Source: Phycomyces blakesleeanus NRRL 1555(-) (Eukaryota; Mucoromycota; Mucoromycetes; Mucorales; Phycomycetaceae). From it: DNA of 64,000 bases. Numbering within the stretch: the stretch's first letter is position 1; each line of letters starts with the position of its first letter. The notes beneath the pieces are model-generated. The model was not told the origin of the DNA. It did no database searches and saw nothing but the letters and a program-made list of their open reading frames with translations. The translations under genes and the position numbers were made by a program. The stretch spans positions 865,776 through 929,775 of the forward strand of contig NW_017265153.1 of NCBI RefSeq assembly GCF_001638985.1, written 5' to 3'. Below, one piece after another: positions 20,584-31,437 of this stretch.

Positions 20584-23189
20584 TTAAGTCTCCTTTCGTT
20601 TCTTTTTTGTGACTGGTCCTGTTGCCATGGTTTCCGAGCTAGCAATCGCAAACTCGCTTGCATGGTCATAATTACGCTTCAATGGGTTCCGTCGCTGAGC
20701 TGCATCCTTGCCAATCAACTTGTGCTTACCAGGCATGCGCTCCTTCTTTGCCTCCTTCTTCTTACGTCCCTTACTCTGCTCATGCAAGTTGGAAGGAGCC
20801 TCTCTGAGCGCAAATGATTTGGCCAGGTGGCCCAAATGAAGGTTTTTGATGTGGAAGATATGTTTCTCTGTCGCAGAGTGTGTTGCATACGCCCTTACGC
20901 TTGACCAATAAGCCTTTCTTGCCAATGTCACACGCTAAAAAAACAATCGTACATATTAGAAATCTGTCTTCTTATCAAAACAGAAAATCATAAACTTACT
21001 TCTTCATCTGTGATCGTATAACGTTCCATTGCATTTTGCAGGTCCTGTGCAGGAATCTGGTAGTCGCCTTGTGGCGTATCAGCCAATGTGCGCAAAATGG
21101 ATTCCATCTCAACAGGTTCTGGGGTTAATTCCTGTGCTTTGAGAATATCAATGTATTCAATTTCACTTGGCAACAAAAACAATGTTGCACCACCGGCCTT
21201 TCCGAGACGGGCTGTTCGACCAACTCTGTGTACATAATCCTTCATATCTGAAGGTGGGTCATATTGCACAATTCGGTCAACGTTGGGAAGATCCAGTCCA
21301 CGGGCAGCTACATCCGTGCACAACAGAACACCAGAAGATGCCTTGCTGAACTCCAAAAATGTTTTTGAGCGCACTTGTTGCTCAAGGTCACCGTGTAAAC
21401 GGAACACGGGAACTTCTCCAAGCAATTTACTTGTCAGGAATGGCAGCTTTAATTTCTCAACCAATTTCTCCTGCTTATCTTTGCGTTCACTGCGAGTGCC
21501 GGACGACTTGCCATTGTGCTTTGTTGCCTGGTTCTTGTATTTCTCATTACCCATAATCTTCTTAAGGGTACGCTTCATCAACTTGGCATCCTCATCCCCT
21601 TCTTCATCGTCCTCTTCTTCATCTTCTTCATCTTCTTCAGCCTCTTCTTCATTGCCTGCATTAGCAAATAAATCATAATGGAAGTCGACTGAGTCACAGC
21701 ATGAAAAGAAAACGATGATCTTGCTCGATGGCTCTGGCTTTCCTCTCTTGTGAACAAAATATGATTTGAGAAGACTAGTCAATGTAATTAAACGCAATTT
21801 TGCTGGTGTAACAGTATATGTCTGCTTGAGTTGATTGGGAGTAGTAAATTTGACTTCCTCTGCATCTACATCCATGCCCTCGCCAACCTTAAGCAGAGCT
21901 GTGGCGTCCCTCTTGCTTTCTGTGCCGCTCACAAATGCAGGATTGATAAGAGACCACCCGGCCAAATTCTTTACATCATCACGAAGAGTTGCCGAACACA
22001 AAACTGTCTGTCTACGCTTAGGCCAGTACTTGGTGGCCAAAGCTTTTTTGAACTTGTCGCTAGGTCCAGCCTTGGTGCGTTCATCAATAATATTCATAAT
22101 CTTTTTCAATGTCTCTTCAAAACCGAGATCCAACAGACGATCGGCTTCATCGAGCACTAGCCACCTTAAATTCTGAATATTAAAGCTCTTGGTGTTCTCG
22201 AGATGATCCAACAAACGACCAGGTGTGCTAACCAAAACATTTACACCTTTGCGAAGACGTGCCTTTTCTTTGCTCTTGCTATCACCACCGATAACAGTTC
22301 CAGGTACGATCCAGTGGAGGCGACGGGTATTAGGACACTCCGACTTTGGCAGGTTCACCAATCCAGCCAGAACACCCTCGACCTGCTGAGCCAATTCACG
22401 GGTTGGTGTCAGAATAATGGCCACAGTACCAATAGAACGATCGCCAAATGCAGAAGAAGATTCCTCTGGTGCAGTGTACATAGAGGCACCAATCAGGCGG
22501 TTAACAATAGGGAGAAGGTATGTCAAGGTCTTTCCGGAACCAGTCTCGGCTTGAACGACTACATCGACATCCTCTTTGGGAATTTCACAGTCCTGAACAG
22601 TACGAGAGGGTCCGAGAAGGAGAGGAATGGCCTTTCGTTGAACATTGGTGGGAGTTGTGACACTGTGTTTGTTCTTGAGTAGATTAACTAGATCGGTCAG
22701 GATTCCGATACCAGTAAAGGTGGTTGAGTCGGCCATTGGGGCATTACTAGGCACCTGATTCCTGTTAATCTTTTTAAAGACTTTTGGGAGAGGCTTGATC
22801 TCGGGGTTAGATGAGAAGAGAGAAGAAATGACTTGAGTTCTGCCATGAACCATGGTATTACTAGCAGTTGATTGAGTTGTGGCAGCTGGTGTATCGGTTG
22901 AGGTGGCAGAATCGGCATGTTGAGTGGTATCTGGCTTGGGATCTGCAGGTTTGGGATCTACAGGTTTGGGATCTGAAGTCTTGGATCGTACAGGTTCAGA
23001 GAAACTCGAGATCGCAGGTACGTTAGTGCGAGGGCGAATTGGTCCGTACGACGTCTGTTGTTGGTGTTGTGGTTTCATAGTAGAAGGTTTTGTACGTTTA
23101 GAGTGGCCTCCCCAAGATGTCACCTTCTTTGGCTTGGCTCCATTTGAACCAGAATTGCTGATATTCAGCATCATACCATCATCTTCCAT
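20584..23189 (-). CDS. DBP7: ATP-dependent RNA helicase DBP7 (DEAD-box, 60S biogenesis)
   Basis: Two exons (23189-21000, 20934-20584) encode 846 residues. Helicase motifs appear in order: Q-motif region '[14 protein letters not shown]' (~179), I 'AETGSGKT' (214), Ia 'PTRELAQQ' (262), Ib '[10 protein letters not shown]', II 'DEAD' (347), III 'SAT' (399), then '[10 protein letters not shown]', '[10 protein letters not shown]' and VI '[10 protein letters not shown]'. The long linker inside motif IV, the acidic stretch '[21 protein letters not shown]' region and the C-terminal basic 'KKKRKET' tail fit Dbp7/DDX31. That helicase acts in the nucleolus on early pre-60S particles, probably unwinding snoRNA-rRNA duplexes. 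The C-terminal '[21 protein letters not shown]' block is typical of the subfamily. The intron is 65 nt. Confidence 0.95.
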
Positions 23190-23469
23190 CTTAAAGCTTT
23201 TATTTTATCTTTTATTTTGTATTGGTATTGCTTGAAGAAAAAGAAGTTTGAAAAAATGTAATGCAAAATGGAAAATTTTATGGGACAAAAGGCAGTCATA
23301 AATGGCAATAGTTTCTAGGATAACACATTTACAGGCGCCTTTTTTTTTTTTTTAGAAAAAACTATATTGTGCACTCTCTTTCTTTTTCTTTTTCTCATTA
23401 TCATTTTTTAAAAAGTTTATTATGATTATCTTGCCTTGGAAATTGTTTGTTTTATGTATGTGGGTGGTT

Positions 23470-24766
23470 TTACTGAGGGGGAGGAGGTCTGTTGTACATG
23501 CCTGGGGGAGGCATTCCACGGCCTGCGCCCTGAGGGAATCCCTGTGGAGGCTATTGTGTTGTTATGAAGAGTTTCAATATAGTTTCTTTTTTGGACATAT
23601 TATCTATAGCACACATATATATCACTTACCATGCCAGGACGGAAACCTGGAGGAGGCATACCGGGAGCACCGGGAGGTGGAGGGCGGAAGCCCATGGGAG
23701 GACCACCAGGAGCACCGGGCATGGGAGGTCTAAAGTTCTGGGGCATACCTGGAGGAGGACGGAAACCAGGAGGAGGCTACATATGTTTATTATAGTAGAA
23801 GAGTTTTTTTTTTAGCTTGGATCAGTACATATGACTTTAGTAAACCCCCAATCCCAAACAAAGATATACTTACACCTTGTCCATGCATTGGAGGACGACC
23901 ATAGGCAACGGGAGGACCCTGATATCCGGGTCTTGGCTGCATCATCTATATACGTATCATGTTTAGTTGTGAGCTAAATCAAACTGACACCAAATATATG
24001 CATATGTCAATCGTATACAAAGCACTAGTTACTTACGTGAGGAGCGGGGCCACCGACACCACGAACGGGACCAGACAATCCCATCATAGGAGCACCTGGT
24101 GGTGGTGCGGCAGGAAGACCGCGACCGGCAGGCTGTAATAAAAATAAAATAAAAAGACAATTTCCTTTTTAAAAAAAATCCCACTCTTTTGGTTTGACAA
24201 TGCCAATTGATCTGTTCAAAACTTACTCTTCCGAAACCAGGACCACTCATCAATGCAGGACCTCTGGAAGGAAGGTCGTCGAAGGATGGTGGTGGGGGTC
24301 CATCAACACTCATGCTGACAATAGTCTCGCCTCTCAGGATAACCAAACCAAGTGTTCGCTTCTGCTCCAACTCCGTTTGTCCTTCAACCTTTTTTCCCTT
24401 GGGCTTTACTTTACGGAATTCTTCGCAGTCAGCCAATACGAGGTTCATATGTTTGTCGAATGCAAGCATCTGGCCAGTCAACACACGCGAATCGGACAGG
24501 GTAATACGAAGTCGGTAGTTGACAATATTCATCATTTTCGAGTTTCTCGACTACGCAATCACCAAGATGACAAAGATGTGAGTTTGATCGTCTTTTTGTA
24601 TAGTCTAACGCGACATCAATCCATCTGGGATGATGAGCGAATAAAAAGAATTTTATCTGATATGTATAGGGATGGAGTCCAGGCTATGGATCTGTCCAAC
24701 CACAAAGAAATAACACCAAGACAGAAAAAAAAAGTCATGTTCACACATATCTAATTTACATACCAT
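23470..24766 (-). CDS. Spliceosomal Sm protein B (SmB)
   Basis: Six exons (24766-24764, 24550-24227, 24132-24037, 23945-23874, 23776-23630, 23550-23470) encode 240 residues. The Sm fold begins '[16 protein letters not shown]', with Sm1 '[22 protein letters not shown]' region and Sm2 '[16 protein letters not shown]'. A Pro/Gly/Met-rich tail of PPPG, RPGM and PMPG repeats follows, as in SmB/B'. SmB joins the heptameric ring on U1, U2, U4 and U5 snRNAs. The first coding exon is only the ATG, cut off by a 213-nt intron with a GTATGT donor; without it the frame would start at Met24535 and lack 'SRNSK'. Length matches human SmB. Confidence 0.95.
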
Positions 24767-25190
24767 GGTTTAAATTGGTTGATTCCTTGGTACGGAATCG
24801 AGTTTAATGCGGGAAGGGCGTAGCAGAGAGGGTACAAAATATAGACGTAGATGGCCTTGGAAGAATTAGCACACGTCAGAAAAAAAAAAGATATATCAAA
24901 AAAGGGAGATTCTTTGCGCGCCAAGTACCAAAGAGAAGGGCAGGATTCAGAGTGAATTGAACGTAGGTTGGCGCGCCTTTGGTGGGTGGCTTATGTCTAC
25001 GTCACGCACTAAACAATTGTTGCCACCCCTCCCTCGGGCAATGAGACCTTGATTTTTTTTTGTAAAAAGGCAAAGACAACTGCCAAAAAGCTACAGTTCA
25101 ACCCTCCTTTGTAGTTTTTACCCGTACGGACGCAAAACGCAGACGCACACAGACACACACGCACAGACATACACACAAAACATATCTACG
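24767..25190. promoter_or_regulatory. Shared upstream region of SmB and uS8m genes
   Basis: The two genes diverge across about 420 bp, each encoding a core RNP or ribosomal component. The spacer contains two GGCGCGCC-like motifs (GCGCGCC near 24917 and GGCGCGCC near 24971) and a CA-rich leader before the uS8m ATG. A bidirectional promoter is likely but was not tested. Confidence 0.45.
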
Positions 25191-25652
25191 ATGCCTCGCG
25201 TTCACGACCTTTGCGCCCGTATTCAGAATGGATTCAGAGCACGACTTCAAACAATGGCAATACCCGAGACTAAAATGAATCTCGCCATCGCCAACATTCT
25301 TTACAAGGAGGGCTTTATCTCCTCAGTAAGCCGCGGAAACCACATTTCCCCCGACACAGAGTACACAGCAACTACTCCTGACAATGTCGCCACTCGTCGC
25401 CTCTGGCTCAACCTTAAATACAAGGAGAACAAGCCTGCACTCGAGAAACTGACTGTAATCAGCAAGCCCGCCAAGAAGGTTAACTTCTCTGTCAACGAGT
25501 TGAAAAATCTTGCCAACGGCCGACGAGCCCAGTTTATCAAGCCTCTTCAACCTGGAGAGATTGCTATTTTATCCACTAACCGTGGTGTATTGGAATTGCA
25601 GGAAGCCCTGAAGAAGAATGTCGGTGGAGAGGTTCTTTGCCGTGCCAATTAA
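25191..25652 (+). CDS. MRPS8: Mitochondrial small-subunit ribosomal protein uS8m
   Basis: An intronless 153-residue protein that follows the bacterial S8 plan: 'HDLCARIQNGFRARLQTM' at the N-terminus, 'LAIANILYKEGFISSVSRG' (~35), a central insertion and the conserved end 'GEIAILSTNRGVLELQEALK' then 'GGEVLCRAN'. S8 binds the central domain of 16S-type rRNA. The 'STNRGVLELQEA' segment matches the S8 signature (usually STSxGxMTxxEA). Fungal mitochondrial S8 proteins are about this length, while bacterial S8 is about 130. Codons are C-ending-biased. The gene diverges from SmB across a short spacer. Confidence 0.93.
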   Translation: MPRVHDLCARIQNGFRARLQTMAIPETKMNLAIANILYKEGFISSVSRGNHISPDTEYTATTPDNVATRRLWLNLKYKENKPALEKLTVISKPAKKVNFSVNELKNLANGRRAQFIKPLQPGEIAILSTNRGVLELQEALKKNVGGEVLCRAN

Positions 25653-25889
25653 GAAAAATGTATATACAAATATACAAGTGCAACCCCTACGCACATAAAA
25701 TACACGAACATCAACACAACACTACCACGCCTTACAGACCATCCTTTCCTTCCTCCACTTCTTCCTACTTCATTTGGAACAATTTACTATTGTTTTTATT
25801 TTTAAACATAAAAATATGCATAATTATATAATGATGTTTACATATAAATATACAAATACATATACAAATACAGATACAGATACATACAT

Positions 25890-25922
<33 letters not shown>

Positions 25923-26602
25923 CTTGTTTATACATGTGCATAATATGTATAAAAGAAAGGAAGAAAGAAAGGAAGAAAGGAAGAGGTTATAATAGACATT
26001 CAATTGATTCAACTGAGCTCATACACAATAATACCTTTTTTTTAAATTTTTGTATAATATTTTATTTTGTCTCACTTCAGATTTTGACTTGTTTGATTAG
26101 ATAATCTTGTGGATCTAAATTGGTTCTCTCTCTCTAGAACAAGTACTGTAAATTACAAGAAGCATAGATAACCACTAAAGATAAATAATAATTATAATAA
26201 TAATTCAAATTAACGGTATATTGCTTGCGATTATATAATTATACTTGCATATATACATATATATAAAGATATATATATATTTGTCTGCCGTACACTTGAT
26301 TCAGCTTGATATGGATTATTCTCAAGAGTATGTGAATTTGGATGATTATTCTTGCCCCTGTCCCACCCTCCAACCCTTCTAAAAAGGATGAATTACTGCC
26401 CGGTTTGGGAAAGCTGGTGAAAAACTGGGGGGTAGAGCGTGGGCATGTGTTAAAAATCAAATCGAGAAAGAGAAAAGATCGTATCGTGGGAAAGTGGCTT
26501 AAATGTGGGGCAAGGGCTATAAAGCTTTGGCTTCTCTGTGTTGCTTTACAAGCTCGTCAATCTTCTTCTCTTTAGTTATTCATTCCATATTTTCTTAACA
26601 AA
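25653..26602. other. Intergenic with simple repeats and the acyl-CoA dehydrogenase promoter
   Basis: It holds stretches of ACAT, CA/TA and GGAA repeats (25860-25985) and A/T dinucleotides (26250-26280). A TATAAAG box at 26518-26524 lies about 80 bp before the ATG of the acyl-CoA dehydrogenase gene. Short frames here are low-complexity. Confidence 0.6.
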
Positions 26603-28684
26603 ATGAGCTTCATCCGTTCTGCCCTCAGACTTTCTGCTGCCACTGCAATTCGCCCTGCAAGCGTCTTCCGCCAGGCTGCCCAACGGTAAGCCATGGTTTT
26701 CGTCAATTATTAAATACCAGCCAGTCGCTAATCAAAGAAACTGCGTTTGTAGTAACTATGCCGCTTTGACCTACTCCACACCTACTGTATCGGAGAACCC
26801 AACTTCTCTTACCGCATTCACCGAGGAGGAGCTTATGCTCAAGGAAACTGGTTAGTGTAGCGGCTGATATAAAAACTCATCCAGGCTATACCTGCATTTC
26901 GATCTGAAAATGAGTGTAAATCTTTAGTTGCCCGCTTTGCCCGTGAGGTTGTTGCCCCACGCGTCTCTGCTATGGATGAAGCCGAGAAGATGGATTCTGA
27001 TATCATCAAGGCTATGTTTGACAACGGTGTAAGGTTCTAGATATTTAATTTCGTACCGTATAGTTCGATTGGAAATACTTAATCTCGTATGTATATATAT
27101 ATATATCTCATATGAAAAAAGCTGATGGGTCTTGAGACTCCCGGTGATTATGGAGGTGCCGAGTGCTCTTTCACTGCTGCTATCTTGGCTGTCGAGGGTA
27201 CGTTATCTATACAACAGGGGAAAACAAAATCTAGATATTTGAATATCTACTAACACTAATATTTACCCCCTCACAGAACTTGCTAAGATTGACCCCTCTA
27301 TCAGTGCTTTGTGTGACATTCACGTAAGCTATTTCTTTCTTTCTTTCTTTACTTTGTCTCGCTCGGTTTGGGTTGGTTTACTAACATAGATCTATTGGTA
27401 TTTAGAACACTTTGACCAACACTGTCATCCGCAAGTGGGCTAACGAGTCCCTGAAGGAGAAATACCTCACTCGTCTTGCCACTGACACTGTCGGAAGTTT
27501 TGCTATTTCAGAGGCGGGTGCCGGTAGTGATGCCTTTGGTCTCCAGACCCGTGCCGAGGACAAGGGTGATCACTACATCCTGAACGGTGGCAAGATGTGG
27601 ATCAGTAACTCTGCTGAGGCCGGTATCTTTGTCATCTTTGCCAATGTGTAAGACTATTTTTTTTTTTTACTTTTTTTCTTGTGGTTAGATAATAGGATCA
27701 TTTGAATCTAGAAATTAACTCTTAACTTTATTTCCCTTTTTATTTTTTGTTTTGTTTTAGTGATCCTTCAAAAGGCTACAAGGGTATCACTGCCTTTATT
27801 GTTGAGAAGGAGTGGGGTGTTGAGATTGCCAAGAAGGAAAAGAAGGTTAGTTGGGTAGTAATGATGTGGATTCTACAGTTTTTGGTACTAACTCGATACC
27901 ATGTCTATTATCTATACAGCTGGGTATCCGTTCTTCTTCTACTTGCGTCCTCAACTTTGACGACGTCAGAATCCCCAAGGAAAATGTTTTGGGTGAAGTC
28001 GGCCATGGTTACAAGTATGCCATCGACTCTCTCAATGAGGGTCGCATCGGCATTGCTGCTCAGATGATTGGATGTGCTCAGGGTGCATTTGATATTGCTT
28101 TGCCTTACATGATGGAGCGCAAGCAGTTTGGCACTGCCATTGGAAACTTCCAGGCTATGCAGCATCAGTTTGCTCAAGGTGAGACAAAATCTACCCATGG
28201 TTGTACTATCCGGATGAACTATGTTATTGACCCAGATCAAAATTTCCCACAGTCGCTGTTGACATTGAAGCCGCTAAGCTCCTAACCTACAACGCTGCTC
28301 GTCTTAAGGAAGAGAACAAGCCTTTTGTCATGGAGGCTGCTATGGCTAAGTTTATGGCTGCCAAGGTTGCTGAGAAAGCCTCGAGCTATGCTGTCGAGTG
28401 GATGGGTGGAAATGGTTTCGTGCGTGAGACTGGTGTCGAAAAGTTCTACCGTGATTCCAAGATTGGATCAATCTATGAAGGTAAAAATATTAGCAAACCA
28501 TTATTGGCGTGGGATACAAGAAAATGAAACGATTTAGACTACATTATTGTAAATACATATGCATATGTTTCTTGATCTCAATATCAATACTAATTTCATT
28601 TGTATTCTTATTTTATGATATTTAGGAACCAACAACATCCAGCTCCAAACTATTGCTAAAATTATTGCCACCAAGTACCAGTAA
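26603..28684 (+). CDS. Short/branched-chain acyl-CoA dehydrogenase, mitochondrial
   Basis: Ten exons (26603-26685, 26753-26850, 26928-27028, 27122-27197, 27277-27323, 27406-27647, 27761-27845, 27920-28178, 28253-28480, 28626-28684) encode 425 residues. The N-terminus '[20 protein letters not shown]' is a typical mitochondrial presequence. Family marks are '[14 protein letters not shown]' and 'GGKMWISN' (FAD/substrate regions), '[10 protein letters not shown]', 'LGIRSSSTC', '[11 protein letters not shown]' and '[10 protein letters not shown]'. The catalytic Glu is in 'IYEGTNNIQ' (~406). The enzyme oxidises acyl-CoA to 2-enoyl-CoA and passes electrons to ETF. 'LGIRSSSTC' and '[12 protein letters not shown]' match ACADSB (2-methyl-branched acyl-CoA, isoleucine breakdown) better than SCAD; substrate range is inferred. 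Confidence 0.93.
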
Positions 28685-30214
28685 ATTTAAATGAGAAAGA
28701 AAATACCTCTTGGACTATAGAGACAAGACTTTTGGGACTATAGAGCTAGATTTATGTAAAAAGTACCAACTAAAAAAAATGTCATCCCCCACTCCCCTTT
28801 ACTTCTCTTCTGAACTCATCTTTATCTTTGAAAAACAATAAACTGCCTGTACAAAATTCGTATTAAGCTATTTGAAAAATTCATTAATATCTATATTGTA
28901 AAAAGTTTTTGAATTGATATTCTTGAGCATGTTTAGTAGAGGAGGTATATTTTATTATTCAACAAAAACTATTTGTTTTCTAAAAAAATTCATGAATCAT
29001 ACATCTATAGATTGTTAAACTAGAAGGATACTAGTTCTCTGTATTAAGACATTAGATAAAATACACACCAGTAGTAAAACATTCGATTATGCTTTGAGTC
29101 TATCTTTGTCTTATAGTGGTATGAGTATTACAAGAGTTTGAAAGTTGTGCCGTTGAATATAAGATGCCTAGAGCGTTATCAAAGATGCTTATAATTTTGG
29201 CGTTAATTTATGATATAATACATAGACAAATTACGCATTAATTATTTAGCCTATTTGATGTTTCGTTTTGGTTTCAATGATAGTCTGAATACTTGTTTTG
29301 ATATCATGTAAAATATAAGCCTCTAGGTACATAGTGAGCATATAATTATATTACTTGGTCTTGTAGACGAGAATGCTATTGATTTTAGACAGAGACATAA
29401 TTGTACTACAATATTAAAGGGTATCGGACAACTTTTTCTTATTACTCTTAACACTATTTTTTTTTAAAGAAGAAAGAAGGGAAAACTCTTGTAAACCAGC
29501 GTATTAATCAATACTATCATGATATTTTCCTGTTTTCAAACGGACAAATAAACAAATAAACAAGAAAATACCATCTTGTTTTTTTTTGCATAATATATGT
29601 GTTAAACACATCGATATATTATTGTTTAAGTATTGTTTCTGCATAATAAAGCAGTATTCTTCAAAAAAAAACGAAGACCTTTTGGTAGTCGCCTAACTTA
29701 AACGTGCACTTTAATATGAGATACAAGGATCTTTCAAAGCAACCAAGCATTATACTCGGTGCCTTTCCCCGGATATTGTATCTGTAATGACTTGAAGATA
29801 ACATGTAATTTGAGAGTCAAAACAAGATAAACATGCAGTTTATGTGAAAATACCTGATGCAAAAAATAAACAAATGATTAACATATTGGCTTGTAGCGAA
29901 TGGCGGTGTTATCCAGAATCTAATCTTTCCACGATAAACAAGATGATGTCTTGTAAGAGCAAGTAATATATACCCGTCAAGAGTCCTAATTGGCTTGAAA
30001 CCATTTTATCGTCCGATAAATAAACACTGCTCGAATCAAACGATATCAAAAAGCACATCTAATCCATCAAGAACGCAAATAAACAAGTAATTTACCTGGA
30101 CAGATAAACCACTTTGAACTTAGCCATGGTGAAGCCGTTTTGCAATGAGGGATAGAAAGAGTGAGAAATATCGGTGCGCTTGAAAAAGGCGGCTTGACAT
30201 CTATTCGATTTTTG
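28685..30214. other. Long AT-rich intergenic stretch
   Basis: About 1.5 kb between two plus-strand genes, with no supported frame and only poly-A/T and AAATAAAC repeats (near 29545-29570). It contains the 3' UTR of the acyl-CoA dehydrogenase and distal promoter of the NmrA-like gene. Confidence 0.5.
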
Positions 30215-30222
30215 TATAAATA
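30215..30222 (+). promoter_or_regulatory. TATA box of the NmrA-like gene
   Basis: TATAAATA about 100 bp before ATG 30319. The 5' leader that follows contains a run of pentanucleotides (TCAAT then CCAAT units, 30276-30312) directly before the start codon. Confidence 0.65.
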
Positions 30223-30318
30223 GAGGCCATCAAAGCAGCCGAATTAAAAACTCATTGCAAACGCTCTCCAGCTCAATTCAATTCAATCCAATCCAATCCA
30301 ATCCAACCCAATCAAAAC

Positions 30319-31437
30319 ATGTCTTCCAAGTTCATTTGTGCCATTACCAATGTCGATTCTCTTGTTGGCTATGCCGTAGCTCATCGCTTCCTCCAGGAAC
30401 AGCAGCAAGGTGGTGAGGGACACGAAATCCGTCTTTTATGTCGCAGCTCTGAGGGTCTTGAAGACCTCAAGCAAAAAGGTGCCAAGATCTTTGAGGTCGA
30501 CTACAGTGATGAGAACAAGCTCCGCGAAGTTTTGAAGGATGTCAGAGCCGTGCTCTATGTCCCTGAGCACTCCAAGGATTTCAAGTCTCAGGGTGAGAAT
30601 GTCTTGAAGATTGCTCGTGACCAAAAGGTTAAATGCCTTATCATGACCTCTATGTAAGTATTCATACACATATACAAACACAATCTATACTAATAATTAT
30701 AATTAATCACCGTCTTACAATTCTTAAAAAAATATAGTGTGAATGTTGACAAGGTTTCTGAGACCCGTTCCGGTGAGAAGTTCCGTCGCTTGCAAGAATT
30801 GCACCAGCTTGAACAGAAAGTTCAGGAGTATGGTCGTGAACAACAGTGGACCATCGTTCGTCTTACTATCTTTACCCAGCTGTTCTTCTATCTTGCACCA
30901 ATGATCCAGAACCACAATCGCCTTAGACTTCCCATTGAGAAGAACTGCAAGTGGAGTGCCATTGATCTCCAGGATGCCATTGATGGTATCCATGCCATTA
31001 CCGAAAAGCATCGCAAGAACCAGGCCGTTGGTACCCAGCAGGTGTGGAGTTTCACCGCCTCCAAGACCTCAACTGGCGAAGAGGTAGCCAAGTCCATCCA
31101 AAGGGATCTTGAACTTGACAAAGAAGTTCAATACGAGAAGGTTGACGAAAATGAGTTCCGCAAGTACCTCCAGAAGATCCGCGATGACAATAACTTCCAG
31201 GACCGTCCTTCTGAAGATGCCCGCCGCAGAGGAAATGCCGATGAGCCTTACAACTTCCCCTTGGCCAGATACTTGAACGAAGGTGCAATTGAATGTATGA
31301 TCGAGGTCCTCCAATTGGCCAATGAGGGACGTGCCGATACTGTGACCAACGACTTGAAGAACCTTATTGGTCGCGAGCCCCAGGATGTCCACAACTTTAT
31401 GCAGAACAACCGTGACCAGTTCCGTCGCCTCAAGTGA
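30319..31437 (+). CDS. NmrA-like NAD(P)-binding Rossmann protein
   Basis: Two exons (30319-30653, 30738-31437) encode 344 residues. The N-terminus 'FICAITNVDSLVGYAVAHRFL' is a variant of the Rossmann TGxxGxxG segment: the glycines are partly replaced (NVDSLVG), so dinucleotide binding may be weak. 'GHEIRLLCRS', 'GAKIFEVDYSDENKLREVL' and 'RAVLYVPEHSKDF' follow the beta-alpha-beta order of NmrA/atypical SDR proteins. The C-terminal half, with 'WTIVRLTIFTQLFF', fits the same family. NmrA-type proteins sense redox state or act as regulators without dehydrogenase activity. The C-terminal helical part (residues 200-344) is hydrophilic. Codons are strongly biased, suggesting high expression. Confidence 0.8.
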
